The position numbers were made by a program, and so were the translations under genes. A stretch of 61,652 nucleotides of DNA from Actinokineospora spheciospongiae (GTDB lineage: Bacteria; Actinomycetota; Actinomycetes; Mycobacteriales; Pseudonocardiaceae): contig NZ_AYXG01000231.1 of assembly GCF_000564855.1 (NCBI RefSeq), forward strand, positions 1 to 61,652, given 5' to 3'. Within the stretch, counting starts at the first letter, position 1, and each line of letters begins with the position of its first letter. Of the stretch, positions 42,562-51,579 are shown one piece after another. The notes beneath the pieces are model-generated. The model was not told the origin of the DNA. It ran no database searches and saw nothing but the letters and a program-made list of their open reading frames with translations.

Positions 42562-44163
42562 TCAGGGCACGTCCACCTCGGTGAGCCCGCCCTCGGCCAA
42601 GCGCAGACCGCGGTCCACGCCGACGTCGGCCAGGAACCGTTCGTCGTGGCTGACCAGCACGAACGCGCCCCGGTAGGCGTTGAGCGCGGCCGTGAGCTGT
42701 TCGACGCCGAGCAGGTCGAGGTTGTTGGTGGGTTCGTCGAGCAGCAGCAGGTGCGGTGCCGGTTCGGCGCACAGCACGCACACCAGGGTCGCCCGCAGCC
42801 GCTCGCCGCCGGACAGCGCGCCCACCGGGAGGTGGGCCCGGGGGCCGCGGAAGAGGAACCTGGCCAGCAGGTTCATCCGGTCCGGTTCCGGCATCCCCGG
42901 GGTGACCGCCCGCAGGCTCTCCGCCGTGCTCAGCGCGGGGTCGAGCAGGTCGAGGCGCTGCGACAGGTACGCCACCCGCCCCTCGGCCCGGGTCAGCAGC
43001 CCCGCGTCCGGGGTGAGCGCGCCCGAGACGACCCGCAGCAGGGTCGACTTGCCCACGCCGTTCGCCCCCAGCAGCGCGATCCGCTCGGGACCGCGGACGA
43101 CCAGGTCGAGGCCGTCGCCGAACAGGTCGCGGACCCGCAGGCGCTCGCCGTGGAAGACGGTGCGACCTGCGGGGACCTCCGTGTCGGGCAGCGACAGGGC
43201 CATCGCCTCGTCCTCGCGCAGCGACCGCTCCGCCGCGTCCAGCCGGGCGCGCGCCGCGTCGACCCGGTTGCCGTGGGTGTCGTCGGCCTTGGCCGCGGAC
43301 TCCTGGGCGCGCCGCTTCAGGCCGCCCTGGATGATGCGGGGGATGTCGGTGTTGGTCCGGGCGGCGTTGCCCGACCGGCGCGCGGCCCGTTCCCTGGCCT
43401 GCTGCATCTCCCGCTTCTCCCGCTTGAGCTGCTGCTCGGCGTTGCGGATGTTCTTCTCCGCCACCTCGCGGGAGGCCTGCCGGGCGGCTTCCCACGAGGT
43501 GAAGTTCCCGCCGTGGACCTGCACCCGCCCCTGGTCCAGCTCGGCTATGCGGTCCATCCGGTCGAGCAGCGCCCGGTCGTGGCTGACCAGCAGCAGGCAC
43601 CCCTTCCACTCGCGCACGACGGCGTCGAGCCGGGCCCGGCCGTCGCGGTCGAGGTTGTTGGTCGGCTCGTCGAGCACCAGCACGTCGGGGTCGGCGAGCA
43701 GTTGCGCGGCCAGCCCGAGGGTGACGACCTGGCCGCCGCTGAGGGTGTCCAGCCGCCGGTCGAGGGCGACCCCGGCCAGGCCGAGCCGGTCGAGCTGCAC
43801 CCGGGCCCGGTCCTCGACGTCCCAGTCGGTGCCGACCACGGCGAAGTGCTCCTCGTCGGTGTCCCCGGCCTCGATGGCGGCCAGGGCCCGCACGACCGGG
43901 GCGATCCCCAGCACCTCGGCCACGGTGGGTTCCCCGGTCAGGGGCAGGGTCTGCGGCAGGTAGCCGAGCACCCCGTCGACGGTCACCGACCCCTCGGTCG
44001 GGGTGTGCTCCCCCGCGATCAGCTTGAGCAGGGTGCTCTTGCCCGCGCCGTTCGGCGCGACCAGGCCGGTCCGGCCGGGGCCTGCGGTGAAGCTCAGGTC
44101 CGCGAAGACGGGGGTGCCGTCGGACCAGGAGAAGGACAGGGCGGAACAGATGATGGAAGACAC
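42562..44163 (-). CDS. ABC-F family ATPase, possible antibiotic resistance/ribosome protection
   Basis: 533 aa with two ATP-binding cassettes and no membrane domain. First: GPNGAGKS-type Walker A (VAPNGAGKSTLL), signature LSGGQ (TLSGGQVVTLGLA) and Walker B with DEPTNNLD. Second: LLGANGVGKSTLL, LSGGERLRATL and DEPTNNLDLLG. The linker (KNIRNAEQQLKREKREMQQARERAA) is long and charged, as in ABC-F proteins that dislodge ribosome-targeting antibiotics. GTG 44163 is preceded by GAGGAC; the open frame extends upstream without homology. Upstream is a hairpin leader with a short ORF, suggesting drug-inducible attenuation. Confidence 0.88.
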   Translation of the reverse strand: MSSIICSALSFSWSDGTPVFADLSFTAGPGRTGLVAPNGAGKSTLLKLIAGEHTPTEGSVTVDGVLGYLPQTLPLTGEPTVAEVLGIAPVVRALAAIEAGDTDEEHFAVVGTDWDVEDRARVQLDRLGLAGVALDRRLDTLSGGQVVTLGLAAQLLADPDVLVLDEPTNNLDRDGRARLDAVVREWKGCLLLVSHDRALLDRMDRIAELDQGRVQVHGGNFTSWEAARQASREVAEKNIRNAEQQLKREKREMQQARERAARRSGNAARTNTDIPRIIQGGLKRRAQESAAKADDTHGNRVDAARARLDAAERSLREDEAMALSLPDTEVPAGRTVFHGERLRVRDLFGDGLDLVVRGPERIALLGANGVGKSTLLRVVSGALTPDAGLLTRAEGRVAYLSQRLDLLDPALSTAESLRAVTPGMPEPDRMNLLARFLFRGPRAHLPVGALSGGERLRATLVCVLCAEPAPHLLLLDEPTNNLDLLGVEQLTAALNAYRGAFVLVSHDERFLADVGVDRGLRLAEGGLTEVDVP

Positions 44164-44232
44164 GCGGAAGTCCTCATGCGCGAAGCCGGGCGGCAGCGGC
44201 CGTCCGGGGAGGGTGGGAGGAAAGGAGCGCAC

Positions 44233-44310
44233 GACCGGTAGCGGTGCCGCTATGCGGACACCGCTGGTCAGACGGCCGGTCTACCCGGAAACGTCGTCCT
44301 CGGCCACCAT
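44233..44310 (-). promoter_or_regulatory. ABC-F leader: short ORF plus strong hairpin
   Basis: Reading from the right on the minus strand, a 9-codon ORF (ATG 44310 to TAG 44281, MVAEDDVSG) is followed by a hairpin at 44233-44269. Its core is AGCGGTG/CACCGCT with inner CCGC/GCGG and outer GACC/GGTC. The ABC-F start is 70 nt further. Similar short ORF-hairpin leaders regulate antibiotic-inducible ABC-F genes by ribosome stalling. No U tract was seen, so whether it terminates is unproven. Confidence 0.4.
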
Positions 44311-44367
44311 CGGTGGATCACTCCCCGTGCTCGGTCTTCACCGCCACCGTACCAGCGGGCGCCCCGG

Positions 44368-45156
44368 TCAGCCTCCCGCGCGCCGCAGGATGCCGTTGGC
44401 GCGGAGCAGGACCGGCCGGTCGACCATCTGTCCGTTGTAGACGGTGACGGACCCGCTCGCCCCCGCCGCCAGCACCCCGCGCGCCCACGCCACCTCGTCC
44501 GCGCCGGGCGCCATCGCCGCGTGCGCGGGCGCCACCTGGCCGGGGTGGATGCACAGCTTGCCGGTGAAACCGAGCCCCAGGGCGTGCGCCAGGTCCGAGC
44601 GCAGCGCGTCGTGGTCCCCGAAGGCGGTGGTGACCCCGTCGACCGGCCCCGCCCGCCCCGACGCGGCCGACGCGACCACCAGCGCCGACCGGCTCAGCAG
44701 CAGCGCCTCCCGCGAATCCGGGGCGACGCCCAGTTCGGCGGCGAGGTCGATGTGCCCCAGCGCGACCCGCACCACCCCGGGGACCGCGCACAGCGCCCGC
44801 ACGTCGAGCACGCCGGTGGCCGTCTCGACCAGCGGGACCACCGGCCCGGGGATGGCGGCCAGGTCGTCGGGCCGCTCGGCCTTGGCCACCATGACCGCCG
44901 AGGCCCGCCCGGCCACGGCGCGGACGTCGTCCTCGTGCCAGGGCGTCCCCGCCGCGTTCACCCGCACCACGGCCGCGTTGCCCTGGTCCAGCCACGCCAC
45001 CACCTCGGCCCTGGCGGCGGCCTTGTCCTCGGCGGCGACCGCGTCCTCCAGGTCGAGCACCACGGCGTCGGCACCTGAGGCGGCGGCCTTGGCGAAGCGC
45101 TCGGGCCGGGTGCCGGGGACGAACAGCAGCGTGCGGGCGGTGGCGATGTCGGTCAC
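44368..45156 (-). CDS. HpcH/HpaI aldolase/citrate lyase (CitE-like)
   Basis: 262 aa. TARTLLFVPGTRPERFAKAAASGADAVVLDLEDAVAAEDK is the typical start with the metal-binding E and the DLEDAV motif. VPLVETATGVLDVRAL (catalytic E) and FTGKLCIHPGQVAPA follow. These enzymes cleave or condense CoA thioesters (citryl-, malyl-, methylmalyl-CoA). No citrate lyase partner is beside it, so it works alone. GTG 45156 is preceded by GGGATGG. The downstream ABC-F gene on the same strand has its own leader. Confidence 0.88.
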   Translation of the reverse strand: MTDIATARTLLFVPGTRPERFAKAAASGADAVVLDLEDAVAAEDKAAARAEVVAWLDQGNAAVVRVNAAGTPWHEDDVRAVAGRASAVMVAKAERPDDLAAIPGPVVPLVETATGVLDVRALCAVPGVVRVALGHIDLAAELGVAPDSREALLLSRSALVVASAASGRAGPVDGVTTAFGDHDALRSDLAHALGLGFTGKLCIHPGQVAPAHAAMAPGADEVAWARGVLAAGASGSVTVYNGQMVDRPVLLRANGILRRAGG

Positions 45157-45333
45157 CGGACCATCCCAGCACAACCCCGCCGCACCGGTGGACGCGCGCC
45201 CGCGCCACTTCGCCCGACCCGGTCTGCGATTCCCCCACCGGCCCGCCACGTGGTGGCCGATTCCGGTGGGAGAACCGTTGCGCCACCTGGGTTATCGTTC
45301 GACGTTCAGCGGACGACGAGCCTGGGGGCTGCT

Positions 45334-46281
45334 GTGGCGGACGACATCTTCGACCACCCCGACCTGCGGGGGCCGGAGTGGGACCGGCTGGCGCGGGAGA
45401 CCGCGCGGCGGGTGCGGCCGCCCAAGCGGCCCCGGCGACGGTCGGCGTTCTGGGCCGCGCACCGGCGCAAGGTCGTCGCCGGGGCGGCCGTGCTCGGGGT
45501 GGCCGTGGCGGGCAGCCTGATGCTGGACTCGGTCGACCGGGGAGCGACCAGGCCGGGCTTGGCGGTCCCGACGAGCACGACGCGGGTGGAGGTGCGGCGG
45601 GTCGACCTGGCGCAGCCGTTCGCGGGCACGCCCGCCGCCGGGTGGGCGGACGGGGCCGCCGGGGTAGTGGTGCCCGCGGCGACCCCGGTGGGCGGGTTCA
45701 CCGCCGAGCAGGTGTCCGCCGCGACCGGGTTGGTGCACCGGGCCGTGGTCGCGGCGCACCTCGACGGGGAGGTGACGCACGGCCGCGGCCTCGACGGGTA
45801 CCTGGCGATGTTCGCCCCGAAGGGGCGCGAGTACCTGCTGGCCAGCGGCGGGCTGCGCACCAACCTGTCCCCGGAGCACCGCCTGCTCGACGTGCCGCCG
45901 AAGGTCACCGGGACCATGACCGTGGCGGCGGGCGCGCTCGGTGAGCTGACGGTGCACACGAGGTACGCCTTCGCCTACGCGTTCGCCCCGGACGACCCCC
46001 GGACGATCACCGGGCCGATGGACCTCGTCACCGTCCTGCGCGTCGACGCCGACTACGTGGTGCGCGACGCGGCCCACTTCAGCACCGGCTTCACCGGTCT
46101 CTGGGCGCAGGGGTGGAACAGGTACGCGTACTCGATCAACTGCTTCGCCTTCGACCGGGGGGTGCTCGCCCCCGCGTTCGGCGAGCGCTCGACCGCCGCG
46201 GGCGTCGCGGAGGAGGTCAGGGCGGCGGCCTTCGACCCCACGGCGCCGATGCCCACCGCGTCGGGCTGCCCGGCGTCCTGA
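45334..46281 (+). CDS. Conserved actinobacterial protein with one N-terminal membrane helix
   Basis: 315 aa. Residues 1-30 are acidic and basic (DDIFDHPDLRGPEWDRLARETARRVRPPKRPRRRS), then one membrane helix (VVAGAAVLGVAVAGSLML), then an extracytoplasmic part with FTAEQVSAATGLVHRAVVAAHLDGEVTHGRGLDGYLAMFAPKG and CFAFDRGVLAPAF. I do not recognise the family. GTG 45334 follows a GGGGG stretch; the longer frame upstream lacks a family match. Divergent from the CitE gene. Confidence 0.65.
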   Translation: MADDIFDHPDLRGPEWDRLARETARRVRPPKRPRRRSAFWAAHRRKVVAGAAVLGVAVAGSLMLDSVDRGATRPGLAVPTSTTRVEVRRVDLAQPFAGTPAAGWADGAAGVVVPAATPVGGFTAEQVSAATGLVHRAVVAAHLDGEVTHGRGLDGYLAMFAPKGREYLLASGGLRTNLSPEHRLLDVPPKVTGTMTVAAGALGELTVHTRYAFAYAFAPDDPRTITGPMDLVTVLRVDADYVVRDAAHFSTGFTGLWAQGWNRYAYSINCFAFDRGVLAPAFGERSTAAGVAEEVRAAAFDPTAPMPTASGCPAS

Positions 46282-46300
46282 TCGGTCCGGAGTGGACTGA

Positions 46301-47779
46301 TCAGGCGTAGGTGTAGGAGTCCAGCGGGAAGTTCGCCGCCTCGTGCAGGCCGTTGCGGGTGGAGGTGGGGCGCAGCAGGGCCGCCTCGCCGTGGTGGTTG
46401 AAGTAGTAGCTGCGGGCGGGGGCGCAGTTGCCGACGTAGAAGACCGAGTCCTGGAGCTTGTCGGTCATCCGGGCCAGGAAGGCGTCGTTGGCCGCGTCGG
46501 TGACCTCGAAGGTCGTGGCGCCGCGCCGCTTCATCTCGGTGAACAGGCGGTTCATGTGCTTCATCTGGGCCTCGATGGTCCAGAAGTAGGACAGGCCGTT
46601 GTAGGAATAGGGGCTGTTGAGGCTGATCAGGTTCGGGAAGCGGGGCACGGTGACGCCGCAGTAGGCCTGGAACCGGGTCTCGCGCCACCACGCGCCCAGG
46701 TCGCGGCCCTCGCGGCCGATCACCTCGATGGCCGGGAAGTTGGCGTCCCACAGGTCGAAGCCGGTCGCCAGGACCAGGGTGTCGACGTCGGTCTTGCGGC
46801 CGTCGGCGGTGATGATGCCGTCGGCGGCGATGTGGTCGATCGGGGTCGTCTCCAGGTGGACGTTCGGCCGGTTGAACGTCGGGTAGTAGTCGTTGGAGAA
46901 CGTGGGGCGCTTGCAGCCGAAGGAGTAGTTCGGGGTCAGCGCGGCGCGGGTCTTCGGGTCGCGCACCTGGCGGCGCAGGTGGCCCAGGGCGAGCAGTTCG
47001 GCGCCCTTGTTGGCCAGGCGGGCGCGGCGGTAGTTGAGCACGCCGACGACCATGATCAGTTCGAGGACCGCGGAGTTGACCGCCCGGACCGCGCGCTGGG
47101 TGGCCGGGAAGCGGGCGAACAGGCGCTGCACCGACCCGGGGATGCGGCCGTCGAGCTTGGGCGTGACCCAGATCGGGGTGCGCTGGTAGACGGTCAGGTC
47201 CGCCGCCGCGCGGGCGAGCTTCGGGATGAGCTGCACGGCGGTCGCCCCGGTGCCGATGACGGCGACGCGGCGGCCGGTGAGGTCGACACCGTCGTCCCAG
47301 GCCGCGCTGTGCACGACGGTGCCCGCGAAGTCGTCCACGCCGGGGATGTCGGGCTTCTTCGGCTGGGACAGGAACCCGGTCGCGGTCAGCAGGTAGCGGG
47401 CGTGCACGGTCTCACCGCCGGTGAAGCGGACCGCCCAGTGCTTCGCGGTGTCGTCCCACTCCGCGCCCTCGACCGACGTGCGGAACCGCAGGTGCCTGCG
47501 CAGGTCGAAGGTGTCGGCGACGTGCTCGGCGTAGCGCTTCAACTCCGCGCCCCTGGCGAACACGTGCGACCAGTACGGGTTGGGGGCGAAGGAGTACGAG
47601 TAGGTCACCGAGGCGATGTCGACGGCCAGGCCCGGGTAGCGGTTGACGTGCCAGGTGCCGCCCAGGTCGTCCTCGCGGTCGACGACCAGGATGTCGTCGT
47701 AGCCGAGCCGCTTGAGTTCGATCGCGGCGCCCAGCCCACCGAACCCGGCGCCCACGACGAGCGCGTCGTACCTGCGCAT
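46301..47779 (-). CDS. Flavin-containing (Baeyer-Villiger-type) monooxygenase
   Basis: 492 aa. FAD motif GAGFGGLG near residues 10-17, Baeyer-Villiger fingerprint FAGTVVHSAAWDD (FxGxxxHxxxW), and NADP motif GTGATAVQLIPKLA. It converts ketones to esters or oxidises heteroatoms with NADPH. The C-terminal half continues NYSFGCKRPTFSNDYYP and LVLATGFDLWDANFP. It lies behind a palindrome (47809-47824) of the TetR-operator kind. ATG 47779 is used. Confidence 0.9.
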   Translation of the reverse strand: MRRYDALVVGAGFGGLGAAIELKRLGYDDILVVDREDDLGGTWHVNRYPGLAVDIASVTYSYSFAPNPYWSHVFARGAELKRYAEHVADTFDLRRHLRFRTSVEGAEWDDTAKHWAVRFTGGETVHARYLLTATGFLSQPKKPDIPGVDDFAGTVVHSAAWDDGVDLTGRRVAVIGTGATAVQLIPKLARAAADLTVYQRTPIWVTPKLDGRIPGSVQRLFARFPATQRAVRAVNSAVLELIMVVGVLNYRRARLANKGAELLALGHLRRQVRDPKTRAALTPNYSFGCKRPTFSNDYYPTFNRPNVHLETTPIDHIAADGIITADGRKTDVDTLVLATGFDLWDANFPAIEVIGREGRDLGAWWRETRFQAYCGVTVPRFPNLISLNSPYSYNGLSYFWTIEAQMKHMNRLFTEMKRRGATTFEVTDAANDAFLARMTDKLQDSVFYVGNCAPARSYYFNHHGEAALLRPTSTRNGLHEAANFPLDSYTYA

Positions 47780-47808
47780 GGGTCGTCCTCCTCGTCGAGG
47801 TGCAGAAA

Positions 47809-47824
47809 CCTACTGGCCGGTAGG
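47809..47824. promoter_or_regulatory. Palindromic operator upstream of the monooxygenase
   Basis: CCTACTGGCCGGTAGG: outer CCTAC/GTAGG pair perfectly around TGGCCG (14 of 16 positions). It lies 30-45 nt before the monooxygenase ATG. TetR regulators of lipid and ketone degradation often bind this kind of sequence. No regulator gene is adjacent here. Confidence 0.45.
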
Positions 47825-47969
47825 CTACTGCCGGACCGCCGTTCGGGGCAATGACCCGCGCGCCCCTGGGGGCTTCCACCCGGAAGCGGACCCGGGTTCA
47901 CCGCTTTGGCGGGATGATCTCGGCCCGGGGGCACGCGATGATGTCCCGTCTCGGAGCGGGGAGGTCGCT

Positions 47970-48410
47970 GTGGGTCGCAGCGCGGAGTACGACGAGTTCG
48001 TGGTGGGGATCGCCAAGGCGGTGGTGGCCGACCTGGCACCGGACGAGTCGGTCGTGGTGGACGTCGTGGGGCAGGAGTTCCTGCGCGACCCGGAACGGGT
48101 CCTGGCCGAGGACGGGCCACGGGCACCCGTGTTGGGATCGGGCATCGGCACCGTGGTGACCATGGTGACCCCGGTGGCGCTGGCGGTCGGCGCCTCGGTG
48201 TACCAGCACCTGCTGGACAAGGCGGGCGAATCCCTGGTCAAGGGCGGCGGCAAGCTGATCCGCAAGGTCTTCCGCCGAGGCGACGACTCCGATGCGGTCC
48301 GCCGGGTGGTCGAGGCCCGGGCCCTGGAACTGGGCCGCTCCCCGGAGGAAGCGACGAGAATCGCCGACGCGGTGATCGCCGAACTGAGCCGTGGCCCCGA
48401 CCCCGCCTGA
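47970..48410 (+). CDS. Hypothetical protein with one membrane-like segment, M48-linked
   Basis: 146 aa. EYDEFVVGIAKAVVADLAPDESVVVDVVGQEFLRD, then hydrophobic SGIGTVVTMVTPVALAVGASVYQHLLDKAG and a charged tail (KKVFRRGDDSD region; AVRRVVEARALELG). I do not recognise the family. GTG 47970 is preceded by GGGGAGG with 6-nt spacing. Its last 20 nt overlap the start of the M48 gene, so the two are coupled. Confidence 0.6.
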   Translation: MGRSAEYDEFVVGIAKAVVADLAPDESVVVDVVGQEFLRDPERVLAEDGPRAPVLGSGIGTVVTMVTPVALAVGASVYQHLLDKAGESLVKGGGKLIRKVFRRGDDSDAVRRVVEARALELGRSPEEATRIADAVIAELSRGPDPA

Positions 48411-51400
48411 CCCGCCCGGGGACCGCCCCCACCTCGACACGGGCGGCCCCGCCCCGGAATCCACCGGCACGGCACCTGCCGCAGGCGCGGCACCTGCCGC
48501 AGGCGCGGGCAGCAGCCCGGCGGGCGCGGTGCCCGCCGGTACCGCGTTCCGGTTCGTGACGCTGATCGGCATCGCCCTGGCGATCACCCTGTTCGTCGCG
48601 GATTCCTTCTCCGAGACCGCGTTCGCGGGGCGCGGGTTGGCCAGGGCCCGCTGTCTGGTGTTGCACGACCTCTACCCCGCCACCTCGGGGGCACTGGATC
48701 TGGACGGGCGCAAGTGGCGGGGCTACTACGACTGCCTGAACGCCCTGCGCGGCGGGCAACTGCTGTGGCTGGCGGGTGGCCTGTTGCTGCTCGCCCTCGT
48801 CACCTGGCTGATCTACCAGGCGCAGCCGTGGTGGCGAATCCGGCGCGGGAGGCTGGTGGAGTTGCGGGCGGTGCCCGCCTTGTGGGCGCGGGTGGAGCCG
48901 TTGCTGGTGGAGCTGACCCGCCGGGCCGGGTTGCCCGCGATGCCGGAGTTCCGGCTCGACCCGGGCAGCCCGAGGGCGGGTGGGGTCGCGTTCGGCACCC
49001 ACCGGCGGCCGGTCGTGGCCCTGGACGTGGGGTTGGTGCTGCTGCACGGGCGGGACCGGCCCGCGTTCGACGCGGTGGTGCTGCACGAACTCGCCCACCT
49101 GCGGCACCGCGACGTGCCGATGACCTACGCGACCATCGCCGTGTGGCGGGCCGTGCTGGTGGTGGCGGTCCTGCCGTACCTGTGGGGCGTGGCCAGGGCG
49201 GTGTACGGCGGGCTGGGGTGGGACACGTCCACCGTGACGTTGCTGCTGTGGTTCCCGGTGCTGCTGGCGCTCGCCTACGCGGCCCGGACCTCGGTGCTGC
49301 GCGCCCGCGAGTTCCACGCCGACGCGCTGGTGGTGCGCTGGACCGGGGACGCCGACCCGTACCGGGCGCTGCCGGAGGTGCGGGCGCCGCGGTTGACCGC
49401 CCACCCGACCCGCGCGGCCCGGCTCGCCGCGACCAACGACCCGCGGGTGCTGCTGCTGCCGGGGTTCTGGGCGTTCTTCCTGGGCGCGGTGACCTGGCAG
49501 GTGCTGACGGGCACCGCCGAGTTCGGCCTGTCCGGGCTGTGGGTGCGCTCGGACACGGCCGGGCCGCACGTCGTGCGGGTGTGCTGGTCGGTGGGGGTGG
49601 CGGTGCTCGTCTGCCTGGCCGCGTGGCGCGGTGCGGCGTACCGGCGGGCGGGCGGGGACCGGTCCGGGGTGTTCCTGCGCCCGGCGGCGGGTCTCGGCCT
49701 CGGGCTGGCGCTGGGCACGCTGCTGGTGCCGACCGTCGTGCTGGACGAGCGGGGCCTGCGGTTGTCCCCGCTCACCTGGGGGCTGCTGGCGGTGGGCGCG
49801 GCGGTGGCGGCCCTGGTGTGCGGGTGGGCCGGGTGGTGCGCGGTGCTGCTGGGCGATCGGCTGCGCGGTGGGCGGGGTGTGGCGGTGGCGGCGGCCGTGC
49901 TGGTCGTGTGCTGGAGCTGCCTGGGGTGGCTGCTCACCGCGCACGGGTACGCGGGGGCCTGGAGCACCGTGTTCTCCCCCGCGCTCGACCGGCTCGACGC
50001 GCTGGCGGGTGGCGGTGCGGATTCGGTCGTGGTGCGGTTGGTGTTCCTGGCGTACACCGGGCCCGGTGACCGGTTCTCGGCGACCGCCGCGCTGACGCTG
50101 GTGTGGCTGGTCCCGGCGCTGCTGGCCCGGCCGCCCCGGGCCGCCTTCACCACGGGGGCGGTCGGGGCGGTCGGGGCTGTGGTCGCGGTCGTCCTCGCCG
50201 GGCTGGGGGGCGCAGGCACGCCGGAGGGTGCGCTGGTGCGGACCGCGTGGCAGGTCGTGGCCGTGGTGGCGGTGCAGGTGGTGGTGGCCTGCGCGGCTCG
50301 GCGGGCCGGGGTGGTCGCGGCGCTGGTGGCGGCGTGGTTGACCGGGGTGGCCGGGGGCGCGGCGATCTGGGTGGCGCACTGGTCCGGGGGTGGCGTGGAC
50401 GCGGTCGTGGCCAGGCAGCCGTGGCACGTGCTGCCGTTCACCGCCGTCGTCGCGGCGGTGCTCGCGGCGGCGCTCGTGCGGCGGCGGGTGCCTGCCCGGC
50501 AGGCGGAGCCGGTGCGGCGCGGGGTGTCCGACCGATCGGTGGCGCGGGTCGCGCTGGTGCCCGTGGTGGTGGTGACGGTGGCGGTGTTGGTGCCGTACCC
50601 GCCCGCGCCGTCAGCGGTGGCGCTGCTGCCGACCGAACCCCCGGCCGCCCGGCAGCTCGACCCGGTCGCCGCGATGCGCGTGTGGGCGCAGGGCGGTGGC
50701 CAGGTTCTGCTGGACGACGTCGTGCAGGCCCAGGGCCGGGCGTTCTTCGGGATGGCGGCGGGTGACCGGCCCGCCCAGGTGGCGCGGTGCGCCGAGGTGG
50801 TCGACCGGATCGCCGACGCCCGGCGGTTCCCCGGGCCGCCGGTGCCGGTGGCGCGGGCGCACTGGGACATCGGGCTCGACGCCTCCCTGCGGGGTGCTCA
50901 GGAGTGTGCGCGCGTCTTCGCGGCGCCCTCAGGCAACCCCAGCCCGGTCACCGAGCAGTTCACCGCCGCCAACACCGAATTCCTGGCGCTGCTGCGGCTC
51001 CTGCCGTTCGGGGAGGCCGCGGTGCGGGCCGCCACGCCGAGCACCCCGCCCGCCCCGACGACGACGAAACCCCCGGTGGACCTGGCGACGCTGCTGCTCA
51101 CCGCCGCGGACCTGCCCCCGGGCTTCACCGTGGCGCCGCCCTCACCGCAGGACGAGCTGACCTCGGACCGGCCGGAGTGCAGCCAGGACAACGCCGACGT
51201 CGGCCCCCAGCAGCCCGTGGCCCGGGCCGAGGTGCAGTTCAGCGGCCCGGGCAACACCACGATCAGCCAGTGGGTCTTCCGCTACCCGGCAGCGGCCGAC
51301 CGGTCGTTGGCCGCCATCACCGACCTCTACGCCCGCTGCGCCCGCTACTCGGTCTCCTCCGGGGACATCACCCTGGACATCGGGGTCCGGGTCGTCGGTG

Positions 51401-51579
51401 GCACCCCGTGGGTGGCCGAGGTGACCTACGGCGGCCCCTACCTGACCCTGTACTCCCGCGAGGTCTTCGTGGTGCGCGGGGACGTCCTCACCACCCTGTC
51501 GTTCCACGGCAGGCGCCCCACCACCGCCGCGGACACCGATCGCCTCGTCGCGGCCGTGGTGGCGAAGTCGGGCGGCTGA
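48391..51579 (+). CDS. Large membrane-bound M48 family zinc metalloprotease
   Basis: 1062 aa. Zinc motif VVLHELAHLRHRD (HELAH; H232, E233, H236) with the third ligand in REFHADALV, as in HtpX/Ste24-type M48 proteases. The protease is set among more than a dozen predicted membrane segments (LIGIALAITLFVADS, AWSTVFSPALDRL region and a long run of Val/Ala/Leu helices to about residue 740). The C-terminal 250 residues are extracytoplasmic (AADLPPGFTVAPPSP onward, with YDLYARCARYS). M48 enzymes degrade membrane proteins. GTG 48391 overlaps the 146-aa gene. A direct 18-bp repeat (gcacctgccgcaggcgcg) near 48470-48510 encodes AAPAAGA repeats. Confidence 0.8.
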   Translation: MAPTPPDPPGDRPHLDTGGPAPESTGTAPAAGAAPAAGAGSSPAGAVPAGTAFRFVTLIGIALAITLFVADSFSETAFAGRGLARARCLVLHDLYPATSGALDLDGRKWRGYYDCLNALRGGQLLWLAGGLLLLALVTWLIYQAQPWWRIRRGRLVELRAVPALWARVEPLLVELTRRAGLPAMPEFRLDPGSPRAGGVAFGTHRRPVVALDVGLVLLHGRDRPAFDAVVLHELAHLRHRDVPMTYATIAVWRAVLVVAVLPYLWGVARAVYGGLGWDTSTVTLLLWFPVLLALAYAARTSVLRAREFHADALVVRWTGDADPYRALPEVRAPRLTAHPTRAARLAATNDPRVLLLPGFWAFFLGAVTWQVLTGTAEFGLSGLWVRSDTAGPHVVRVCWSVGVAVLVCLAAWRGAAYRRAGGDRSGVFLRPAAGLGLGLALGTLLVPTVVLDERGLRLSPLTWGLLAVGAAVAALVCGWAGWCAVLLGDRLRGGRGVAVAAAVLVVCWSCLGWLLTAHGYAGAWSTVFSPALDRLDALAGGGADSVVVRLVFLAYTGPGDRFSATAALTLVWLVPALLARPPRAAFTTGAVGAVGAVVAVVLAGLGGAGTPEGALVRTAWQVVAVVAVQVVVACAARRAGVVAALVAAWLTGVAGGAAIWVAHWSGGGVDAVVARQPWHVLPFTAVVAAVLAAALVRRRVPARQAEPVRRGVSDRSVARVALVPVVVVTVAVLVPYPPAPSAVALLPTEPPAARQLDPVAAMRVWAQGGGQVLLDDVVQAQGRAFFGMAAGDRPAQVARCAEVVDRIADARRFPGPPVPVARAHWDIGLDASLRGAQECARVFAAPSGNPSPVTEQFTAANTEFLALLRLLPFGEAAVRAATPSTPPAPTTTKPPVDLATLLLTAADLPPGFTVAPPSPQDELTSDRPECSQDNADVGPQQPVARAEVQFSGPGNTTISQWVFRYPAAADRSLAAITDLYARCARYSVSSGDITLDIGVRVVGGTPWVAEVTYGGPYLTLYSREVFVVRGDVLTTLSFHGRRPTTAADTDRLVAAVVAKSGG

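Noticed and set aside
45250..45333. Upstream extension of the 315-aa membrane protein gene
   Set aside because: No ribosome site at the earlier start and sequence unlike the family; GTG 45334 follows a GGGGG stretch.
48470..48515. Direct 18-bp repeat (gcacctgccgcaggcgcg) suggestive of CRISPR or repeat element
   Set aside because: Just two copies and it encodes an AAPAAGA linker in frame inside the M48 gene.
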